From positions 7,001,501 to 7,065,500 of the forward strand of contig NZ_CP108581.1 of NCBI RefSeq assembly GCF_036010665.1: DNA of 64,000 bases, given 5' to 3'. The stretch comes from Microbispora sp. NBC_01189 (GTDB taxonomy: Bacteria; Actinomycetota; Actinomycetes; Streptosporangiales; Streptosporangiaceae). Each line of letters starts with the position of its first letter. The first letter of the stretch is position 1. The notes below the pieces were generated by a model. The model was given only the letters and a program-made list of their open reading frames with translations, was not told where the DNA came from and did not search any database. The position numbers were made by a program, and so were the translations under genes. Positions 9,875 through 18,100 of this stretch are shown here, piece by piece.

Positions 9875-11692
9875 TCACCTTCCCAAAGCAGTTATTGCGG
9901 AAGAGGGGACCCGGCCGCCGCCCTCGGTCAGGCGGGGGCGGTCCGGCCAGCCGGAGGGGCCGGCCGGCGGCGCCGGGCACAGCACGTAGTGCCGGGGGGC
10001 GAGCACGCCGGTGCGACCGGCCGCGGCCCGCATCACGGCGGCGTGGACGGCGTCGGGCGTGTCCAGCCCGGGACGCGCCACGAGATAGCCGGTCAGCCGG
10101 GCCGCCCCGTCGTCGCCGGGCTCCACCACGACCGCGGCCGGACCGGTGCCGCAGACCCGGCGCAGCAGCGCCTCGGTCTCCGGCAGGCTCACCCAGTCGG
10201 GGCCGATCCGCGTCCATCCGGCCGGACGCCGCACCGGGTCGAGGCCGGCGACCTCCGCGATCCGGTCCAGCGGCACGTCCGCCGAGACCGCCCGGACCAG
10301 CAGCTCCTCCAGGCCGCCGAGCATCCGCTCGGCGACCCGCCCGGGCAGGAACGCCGTGTCCACCAGCACGAAGAACTCGCAGGTGGACGGGGCCGGGCCG
10401 GTGGCGAAGAAGATCTTCGCCTTGACCTTCGAGTAGGCGCCGACGAAGAACGTCCTGGTCCGGCCCCGCAGCGCGGCCAGCGCCCCGGCGTCACCGGGAT
10501 CGACGTCCGGCAGGCCCGACCAGCGGCCGCCCTGCCGGACATCGTTGAAGAACGCGTCCAGGTCGATGTCGGCGCCGCGGTGCCACGCCTCGGCGTCCCG
10601 GGCGGCGAGCACGAGCGAGGGGTCGTAGTGCCCGTTCCGGTAGGTCGCCAGGGTCCTGCGGTGCCCCGGCCCCAGCGCCTCGGCGAAGGTGCCGGCCCCC
10701 AGATCACCGCGCCCCGGATCCCCGTTGCGCAGGTCACCGGAGCCCAGGTCGATGACGCAGAGCCCGTCCTGCGCGGCCGGCCCGGCCATCGCCCCCGTAC
10801 GGAGGTGGTGCCGGTTCGACACGATGAGCTGCAGCGCGGCGGTGGAGTGCCCGGTGACGGCGGCCAGCAGGGCGGCGCTCGCGACCGTGAGCACGCTGGA
10901 GGTCGTCACGCCGTGCCGGGCGGCCAGCGCCTCGGCGGCGACGGCCGCCGCCGGGGAGTCCATCCCGTAGCGGACGAAACGCGGCTCCTCCGGCTCCCGC
11001 TCGGGGAAGTCGAACATCGAGCGCGGCGCGGACGCCAGGCCGTTCCGCCAGTGACGCAGCGCCTGCGCGCCGGGCGGCGGGTCCGACCGCTCGAAGGCGG
11101 CCTGGTCGAGCGGCTGCCACTCCGGGACGGGCAGGTCCTCCCCGGCGACGAGCCGCGGCCACTCCGCGGCCACCATGTTCAGCGACCAGCCGTCGAGCGC
11201 GAGGTGGGACAGCGCGAGCGCCAGCGCGCGCGGCCGGCCCCTCAGGCAGACCACCGCGCACCGGACCGGCAGCTCCGCGGCGTAGTCGAACCCTGTCGCG
11301 GCCAGTTCGGCGGCCAGCGCCTTGGCCGCGGTCATCGGCTTCGCCGCCGCCTCGTACACGCCCACGGTGATCCGGCCTTCCCGCCACACCCGCTGGACGG
11401 TCCCCTCCCCGGCGCCCTCCCGGACGTACGCCGTGCGCAGCGTCTCGTGCCGCTCGACGAGGCGTCCGACGGCGCGCAGCACGGCGTCCAGGTCGGCGGC
11501 GCCGGTCACCGGCAGGGTCCAGGCCAGGTTGAAGTAGGGATCGCCGTCGTCCAGCCACTGGGTGGAACGCCAGATGCCCTGCTGCCCCCAGGTCAGCGCG
11601 GCCTGCCCGCCCCGCGCGCCGCGGAACTCCACGGTGCGGGGCGGCAGCGCGGTGAGGCCGGGCGCCTGCGCCGCCGGCGGGCTGCCGGTCAC
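9875..11692 (-). CDS. Condensation-like protein with a degenerate A-domain C-terminal tail
   Basis: A 605-residue protein. The first 450 or so residues form a condensation-type fold. The motif reads SHLALDG (Ser162, His163), so the second, catalytic His is kept but the first is Ser. The last ~120 residues resemble the small C-terminal subdomain of an A domain ([20 protein letters not shown], then GYLVARPG and LAPRHYVL). However, the whole A core is missing and the catalytic-lysine region reads SGWPDRPRL, with no Lys. It is therefore not an adenylating enzyme. It may be a C domain with a scaffold tail or a remnant of a C-A protein. The GTG start overlaps the free-carrier stop (GTGA). Confidence 0.8.
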   Translation of the reverse strand: MTGSPPAAQAPGLTALPPRTVEFRGARGGQAALTWGQQGIWRSTQWLDDGDPYFNLAWTLPVTGAADLDAVLRAVGRLVERHETLRTAYVREGAGEGTVQRVWREGRITVGVYEAAAKPMTAAKALAAELAATGFDYAAELPVRCAVVCLRGRPRALALALSHLALDGWSLNMVAAEWPRLVAGEDLPVPEWQPLDQAAFERSDPPPGAQALRHWRNGLASAPRSMFDFPEREPEEPRFVRYGMDSPAAAVAAEALAARHGVTTSSVLTVASAALLAAVTGHSTAALQLIVSNRHHLRTGAMAGPAAQDGLCVIDLGSGDLRNGDPGRGDLGAGTFAEALGPGHRRTLATYRNGHYDPSLVLAARDAEAWHRGADIDLDAFFNDVRQGGRWSGLPDVDPGDAGALAALRGRTRTFFVGAYSKVKAKIFFATGPAPSTCEFFVLVDTAFLPGRVAERMLGGLEELLVRAVSADVPLDRIAEVAGLDPVRRPAGWTRIGPDWVSLPETEALLRRVCGTGPAAVVVEPGDDGAARLTGYLVARPGLDTPDAVHAAVMRAAAGRTGVLAPRHYVLCPAPPAGPSGWPDRPRLTEGGGRVPSSAITALGR

Positions 11693-11970
11693 CTCCGCTG
11701 CCCGCCGGTGTCTCCGTGACCGTCCGCGTCACCGTCGCCGCCGGTGTGCGCGGCGATGTGCCCGGACAGGCCGTCGAGTGTGTCGAGGTAGCCGCCGTCC
11801 AGGTCGACGTCGCAGCCGAACTCGGTCTCGACCATGTCGATCAGCCGGAGGTAGGCGAGCGAGTTGAGGCCGAGCGCGGGCAGGCTGCAGTCGGCCGCCA
11901 GCACGTCGGCGGCGGCCAGGTCCCCGCCGCTCGCCTTGGACACCAACTCGGCGAGGCGCTCCCTCAGCAT
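11689..11970 (-). CDS. Free-standing acyl/peptidyl carrier protein
   Basis: A 93-residue carrier protein. The pantetheine attachment site is LGLNSL (Ser37), more ACP-like than the LGGHSL of the other carriers in the operon. The C-terminus is a Gly/Asp-rich low-complexity tail. It overlaps the neighbouring gene on both sides (7 bp upstream, 4 bp downstream), so it is made in step with the two condensation proteins. Its acyl partner may come from the AMP ligase or from the divergent lipoyl dehydrogenase complex; both are inference. Confidence 0.85.
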   Translation of the reverse strand: MLRERLAELVSKASGGDLAAADVLAADCSLPALGLNSLAYLRLIDMVETEFGCDVDLDGGYLDTLDGLSGHIAAHTGGDGDADGHGDTGGQRR

Positions 11971-13538
11971 GCCTCCTCCCGGAGGAGGGCGACCTCCGCA
12001 GCCACCCCCGCGATCGTCGGCTCGTCGAAGAACAGGTCGAAGGACAGCTCCACGTCCATCCGCTCGCGCACCTTCGCGATGATCTCGACGATCGTCAGCG
12101 AGTGCCCGCCGAGGTCGAAGAGGTCCTCGTCCGGCCCGATGCCGGGCCGTTTGAACACCTCGCTCCAGATCTCCGCGACCTCCGCCAGGTAGGGCGTGGC
12201 GCCTGCCTCCCCGGCGCGCGGCACCGCGGCCGGTTCCGCTTCACTCCGCCTCGCCTCCGTCCGTACGGAGGAGGACTCGACCGGAGCCGGCAGCGGCAGG
12301 TGGGAGAGGTCGGTGTCGGGGGCGGTGGCCACCGCCTCCAGAAGGTCGAGCAGGTGCCCCACGAGGGACTCGCAGCCGGAGCGGCTGAGGATCGCCGGGT
12401 TGAACTGCAGCCGGGCCGTGCTGCCGTCCGGGGCGTCGACCACCTGCAGGTGCAGCGTGCCGCGCACCTGGTGGTTGAACGACATCCAGTCGACCGACGC
12501 CGCCACCCCGGGGAACTCCGGCGCGCTCCCGTCGCGCCCGCGGTAGCTGACCGAGACCGGCGTCAGCGCGGTGCGCGGGCTCACGCCCCCGACCGCGCGG
12601 GCGAGCGGCACCTGCCGGAACCGGTAGACGGCCCGCAGCTCGCCGCGCACCGACCCGGCGAACTCGGCGAACGTCCCTCCCGGGGCGCCGGCCCGCACCG
12701 GCAGCTCGTTCACGAAGAGGCCGATGAGGTCCCGCGTCTCCTCGGTCCTGGTCGACAGGTCCACCGACACCGCCGCGTCCTCGTTGCCGTACGCGGCGAG
12801 CAGGGTGTGGACGGCGGTGAGCACCAGCTCGAACCGGGTGACGCCCATCTTGTCTGCGGCGACGGCGAGCCCGGCGGGAAGGGCGAAGTCGACGGCCTCG
12901 CCCGCGGCGGCCCGGGTGGAGACGCCCGTGAGCCCGGGGAGCCGCAGGTCCTGCCGGTCCTGCCAGCGGTCCCGCCAGAACGCGGCGGCCTCGTCGAGCA
13001 GCTCGGCCACCCGGGTGTTCTCCCGCTCGACGGCCTCGCCGTACGTCAGGGGAAGGGCCGGCAGCGGCCGCCCGGCGTAGGCGTCGGCCAGGCCGCGCAC
13101 CAGGAGGTCCTTGGACATGCCGTCGAAGACCGCGTGGTGGGCGACGACGACCAGGAGGTGCCGCTCCGGCGCGAGCCGGAAGAGCCTGAACCGGGCCGTC
13201 GGGCCGGTCTCCAGGTCCAGGTCGAGGGACGCCTCGCGGTCGACCAGTTCACCGGCCCCGCGCCCGGTGGCGTCCTCGAACCCGATCGGCGGCGGCACGG
13301 CGGCCGGGGCGGGGCGCAGCACGGCGTCCCGCTCGGCCAGCGCCGCGGCCAGCTGGGGATGCGCGCGGACCACGTCGTGGCAGGCGGCCAGCAGCCGGTC
13401 CGCGTCGAGAGGGCCGTCGAACCGGATCGCGAGCGGCATGTGGTACACCTGACCGCCGCAGCCCATCCGCTCCGTTACCCACATGCCGTGCTGCGCGAGG
13501 GACGACTGCTCCCCCTCGCCCGTGAGCGTCGGTGACAT
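11964..13538 (-). CDS. NRPS C-T didomain
   Basis: A 524-residue protein with a condensation domain (AHHAVFDG, His134-135 intact), a Ser/Ala/Glu-rich linker near residues 395-435 and a carrier domain (LGGHSL near residue 488). There is no adenylation domain, so its carrier must be loaded in trans, most simply by the AMP ligase encoded immediately upstream (one-base gap). This split loading unit would suit an acyl or aryl cap or an unusual amino acid. The start is an ATG. Confidence 0.87.
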   Translation of the reverse strand: MSPTLTGEGEQSSLAQHGMWVTERMGCGGQVYHMPLAIRFDGPLDADRLLAACHDVVRAHPQLAAALAERDAVLRPAPAAVPPPIGFEDATGRGAGELVDREASLDLDLETGPTARFRLFRLAPERHLLVVVAHHAVFDGMSKDLLVRGLADAYAGRPLPALPLTYGEAVERENTRVAELLDEAAAFWRDRWQDRQDLRLPGLTGVSTRAAAGEAVDFALPAGLAVAADKMGVTRFELVLTAVHTLLAAYGNEDAAVSVDLSTRTEETRDLIGLFVNELPVRAGAPGGTFAEFAGSVRGELRAVYRFRQVPLARAVGGVSPRTALTPVSVSYRGRDGSAPEFPGVAASVDWMSFNHQVRGTLHLQVVDAPDGSTARLQFNPAILSRSGCESLVGHLLDLLEAVATAPDTDLSHLPLPAPVESSSVRTEARRSEAEPAAVPRAGEAGATPYLAEVAEIWSEVFKRPGIGPDEDLFDLGGHSLTIVEIIAKVRERMDVELSFDLFFDEPTIAGVAAEVALLREEAC

Positions 13539-13539
13539 C

Positions 13540-15183
13540 TCACTCGCCTTCTTTGCTGATCATGGAGTCGCCCAGCAACGTGAGCAGTTCCTTCTTGATG
13601 ACCTTTCCTGACTGGTTCCTGGGCAGGTCGTCGACCACGAGGATGCGTTCGGGCAGCTCGTGCCAGGCCAGCCGGTCCATCAGGAAGGCGCGTACCTCGC
13701 TCGCCGACAATCCCGGCCCCGGAACCGGAACCGGTGCCGAGCCCGGCACCGGGACCGATGGGAGGCCGGATCTGGCCACGACCGCGGCGCCCAGCACGGA
13801 GCCCAGCACCGGGTGCGGGAGGCCGAACACGGCCGCCTCGGCGATCTCCGGGTGCTCGTACAGCGCCGCCTCCACCTGGAGCGTGGACACCTTGTACGCG
13901 CCCGTCTTGACCACGTCGCTCTCCCGGTCGACGAGGTAGAGGTAGCCGTCGGCGTCCACGTATCCGATGTCGCCCATCCGCACCCAGCCGTCGCGGAACG
14001 CGCGGGCGCTGGCCTCCTCGTCGCCGTAGTAGGACCTGCTGGCGGCGGGCGACCGCATCCACACCTCGCCGGTCTCCCCGGGCGGGAGCGGGCCGCCCTC
14101 CTCGTCGGCGATGCGCAGCGACCCGTCGAACGCGGGCCGCCCCAGCGCGGCCGGGCGGGCCCGGTCGTAGATCATGATGGTCTGGGCGGGGGCGGCCTCG
14201 GTGGACGTGTAGTAGTTCGTCACCGTCGCGTTCGGGAAGGCCGCCGCCAGCCGCTCCGCCAGAGCGGGGGGCAGCGCCGCCGCCGCCGAGCCCAGCAGCA
14301 TCACGCCGGACATGTCGTGCCGCTCGTGCAGCCCCGCGTCGAGGAGTTCGACCGCCATGGAGGGCACCAGGAAGACGGTGCCGGGGCGGTAGGTCTCGAT
14401 GAGCCGGGCGAACCTGCCGGGGGTGAACCGCGCGGGGGTCAGCACGGTGGGCCGGGCGTCCAGCGCGTTGATCAGCATCGTCTGGCCGGCGTTGGTGCCG
14501 ATCGGGAAGGCGTGCAGCAGGTGCCGCGAGTGGGCGAACCTGCGGTGCCTGGGCTGCGTGACGCACCCGTAGGCCAGGTTCGCGTGGCTCGCGCCCACTC
14601 CCTTGGGCCGCCCGGTCGTGCCCGAGGTGTAGAGGATCTGCGCCAGGTCGCCGGGCCGCACCGGCGGCGCGGCCGGGCGGGAGCCGTGCCCGGCGACGGA
14701 TACGCCGCCGGATACGCGCGATTCGAGCTCCGCCGGGGTCGCGGTCCACGGTTCCGGCGCCGCCGGGGCCGCTGACTCGTCCGAGCGGGCCGCCGGCAGG
14801 GCCGGCGGGAGAGCGAGGTCCCGGCCGAGCAGCACCGCCGACGCCGAGCAGTGCCCGACCATGTAGCGGATCTCGGCCGGCGCCAGCCGGTCCGACATCG
14901 GCACGGCCACCGCGCCCGCTTCGAGCACCCCGCAGAACGCCACCGCGAAGTCGATCCAGTCACGGCTGCCGAAGTGCAGCGCCACCCGGTCGCCCGGGAC
15001 GACGCCCTGCTCCGCCAGCCCGGCGGCGAGCGCCGCCGACCTGCGCTCCCACTCCGCGAAGGTGAGCGTCCCCTGCCCCTCGACGATCATCGCGACGCCG
15101 TCCGGCTCCTGCTGGGCGCGCAGCCGCAGCAACTCCGGCACGGTGAGCGCGGGCATCCTCCGCGTCCTCGTCGTGCGCGTCAT
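13540..15183 (-). CDS. AMP-dependent acyl/aryl acid ligase
   Basis: A 547-residue stand-alone adenylate-forming enzyme. The P-loop-like motif YTSGTTGRPKGV, the TEA region (YYTSTEAAPAQ), WVRMGDIGYVD and the catalytic Lys in NQSGKVIKKE are all present. It reads more like an acyl-CoA synthetase or fatty acyl-AMP ligase than an amino-acid A domain. A short Pro/Val/Gly repeat (near residues 475-493) lengthens the C-terminal subdomain. The ATG overlaps the stop of the large NRPS gene (ATGA). It probably activates a carboxylic acid for the C-T or the free carrier; the substrate is not readable from sequence. Confidence 0.88.
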   Translation of the reverse strand: MTRTTRTRRMPALTVPELLRLRAQQEPDGVAMIVEGQGTLTFAEWERRSAALAAGLAEQGVVPGDRVALHFGSRDWIDFAVAFCGVLEAGAVAVPMSDRLAPAEIRYMVGHCSASAVLLGRDLALPPALPAARSDESAAPAAPEPWTATPAELESRVSGGVSVAGHGSRPAAPPVRPGDLAQILYTSGTTGRPKGVGASHANLAYGCVTQPRHRRFAHSRHLLHAFPIGTNAGQTMLINALDARPTVLTPARFTPGRFARLIETYRPGTVFLVPSMAVELLDAGLHERHDMSGVMLLGSAAAALPPALAERLAAAFPNATVTNYYTSTEAAPAQTIMIYDRARPAALGRPAFDGSLRIADEEGGPLPPGETGEVWMRSPAASRSYYGDEEASARAFRDGWVRMGDIGYVDADGYLYLVDRESDVVKTGAYKVSTLQVEAALYEHPEIAEAAVFGLPHPVLGSVLGAAVVARSGLPSVPVPGSAPVPVPGPGLSASEVRAFLMDRLAWHELPERILVVDDLPRNQSGKVIKKELLTLLGDSMISKEGE

Positions 15184-18100
15184 ACCTGCTCCTTCTCGGG
15201 CACCCGGCCGGACGTGGAGGCGGCTACGGGCGCGGGCTCGCGGGCCGCCTCACGGACCGACGCGATCCGCCGGGTGAGGGCCTGGTAGCCGACGACGTCG
15301 TCCGGCAGAGCGTCGGGCACCTCGTCGTCGAACCGGCGCAGCACCCCGATCCGCATGCCGACCAGCGCCACGGCGGCGATCGCCAGGGCGAAGCAGGCGT
15401 ACATGAAGCCGATCCCGCGACCGGGGCCGGTGCCGAGCACCGCGCCCACCGTCCCGGCGAGCGGCCCGCCGGGGGCGAGCAGCGGCTCGAAGACCTGCGC
15501 GCCGTACGGCGCGACCAGGCCGAACCCGATGGGCAGGGTGGACCAGGCCACCAGCGTGTTCAGCGCGATGACCCGGCCGTGGAACCGCTGCGGCACCTTG
15601 ACCTGGATGATCGTGGCGTAGACGCCGTTCAGCAGGGTGAGGCACAGCGACATGCCGAACGCGCCCGCGGCGATCGGGAACAGGTCCGGGCGCAGCCCGG
15701 TCAGCAGGCAGAACACCGACAGGGCGAGCGTGGACAGCAGCACTCCGTGCAGCCTCCGGCGGCGCGGACCGCCCCAGGCGGCCATGGCGAGGCCGCCGAG
15801 GAAGGCGCCCAGACCGCCCGCGAACGACACCCGGCCGACCTCGGCCAGCGACGCGAACGACAGCACCAGCGGCGAGATCATCAGGAACAGCGGGGACAGG
15901 AAGATGTTCAGCACCGCGAAGTAGAACAGCATCGCGCGGAAGCCCCGGTTGCCCCAGGAGTGGCGGATGCCGCCCATCATCTCCGCGAGCACGCTCTCCC
16001 GCCGCTTCCACGCCATCGTCGCCGGGAAGCGGACCAGCAGGAGGGTGAGGGTGGCGACGACGTAGCTCGCCACGTCGATGACGAGGATGCCCTCCAGCCC
16101 GATCGCTGCCATCAGCCCGACGGCGATCAGCGGCACGATGAGCTGCGCGGTGCCGGCGACCATCTGGACGACGCCGTTGGCGTGCCCGAGGAACCGTTTC
16201 GGCACGAGCTGCGGGATCGCGGAGCCGTACGCGAGCCGCTGGAAGGTCAGCGCGACGGACAGGCAGACCAGCAGCGGATAGATGTGCCAGACGTGCAGGT
16301 TGCCGGTCCACAGCAGGACTCCCAGCGCGAGCTGGGTGCCGCCGGCCGCCACGTCGCCGGCGAGCATGACCCTGCGCCGGTCGAACCGGTCGACGATGGC
16401 GCCGGCCAGGGGCGCGACGAGCATGCCGGGCAGCAGGCCGAGCACGGAGAACAGCGCGAACCTGGCCAGCGACCCCGTCGTGAGATAGATCCACAGTGGG
16501 ATGGCGAACTCGGTCAGCGCGGAGCCGGTGATCGAGACGAGCTGGCCCGCCGCGACGACGAGGAAGCGGCGCATGCTGGGGGGCGGGCCGACTCGTGGCG
16601 ACGAATCCGGCGAACCGACCGGCGCCTCCCGCTCGGGCCGCCCGTCGCCCCCGGCCCGCCCGTTCCGCATGGTGTCTGCCGGGCCGTCCTGGGTGATGAC
16701 GGTATCCGCAGCGGCCTCGGCGGGCCGGCGCGAGACGCCCTGGAGCCACCAGGTGCGGCTCTCGTCCCGGGTCATCCCCTCGGTACGCCCGGAGGCGAGG
16801 GCGGCGTGCGTGCCGGTGACGATGTCGGCCAGCTCGGTGTTCCGGTAGCGGAGGAAGAAGTGCCCGGCCTCGTCGAGCACGACGCACGCCGTCTCGTCCG
16901 ACAGGCAGTGCCACTCCTTGTAACGTTCCTGGTAGAACTCGGCCGCCGGATCGCGTTCGCCGACCACGGCGATCACCGGCGCGCGCAGCGCCGGGCCGCC
17001 GCCCTCCTCGAAGATCCGGGTGAAGTACCGCTCGGCGGCGCGGGTGCCCTCGCGGCGGTTGCGCACGATCAGCTTGACCTGTTCCCGGCCGAGATCCTCC
17101 ACGTCGAGCCCGGCCGCGGTGAGCATGTTCACCCGCTGCTGGTCGCTGGTGAGGTGATCGAAGAACGTCCCGATCCAGCTCATGCCGCGGCCCGGCCGGG
17201 CGAAGGGGAACACGCCGCCGAGATACAGCGCGTCGACGGCGTGGCCGTCCGCCTCCAGCTTCCGGGTGATCTCGGCGGACAGCATGACGCCGAGGCCGCA
17301 GTGACCGTACAGCACGAGCGAGCCGCCGTCGCGGTCCATGATCTCGGCGATCTCGGCCACGCAGCCGAGGACGACCTCGTCGAACGGCCGGGGCTCCTCG
17401 CCCAGTTCGTGGCCCGGCACGGCGACCGAGTAGAGCGCCCAGTCGGCGGGCAGCGCGTCGGCGAGCGGCTGGTAGACGACCGCGCTGCCCCCGCCGTACG
17501 GCACGCAGACCAGGGTGGTGGTGGCGGCCCGGGCAGGGGTGAGCCGGTGCAGCAGGGAGCGCGGCACGTCCCCCTCGGCCGTGAGCAGCCGGGCCAGCTC
17601 GCGCACGGTGCGGTGCTTGAACACGTCGAGCACGGTGACCGGCCGGTCCGGGTAGGCCCGGCGCAGCCGGGCGATGACCCGCATCGCGAGCAGCGAGTGG
17701 CCGCCCAGCGCGAAGAAGTCGTCGTGGGCCCCGACCCGCTCGACCTCCAGCACCTCCGCCCAGACGCGCGCCACGTCCTCCTCGGGGCCGGGCTCCGGGG
17801 CGACGTACTCGGCCGCCGGGACGTCGGCCTCCGGCTCGGGCAGGCGCGAGCGGTCCACCTTGCCGTGCGACTTGAGCGGCAGTTCGTCCAGCCAGGCGTA
17901 GCGGGAGGGGATCATGTAGGCGGGCAGCCGGTCGGCCAGCCAGGCGCGCACGGCCGCGGCGCCGGGCCGTTCCCCGGACCCGCCGTCCGGCGTGCTCCCG
18001 GCGGCGGCTTCGGGCGTGCCTCCGGTCGTGCCTCCGGCGGCGGGGACGAGGTAGGCGACGAGCTGTTCCCCGCGCGGCTCGACGACGGCCTGCGCAACGT

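Noticed and set aside
12102-13535. Plus-strand frame opposite the C-T gene
   Set aside because: Fully antisense to a condensation domain with an intact HHxxxDG motif.
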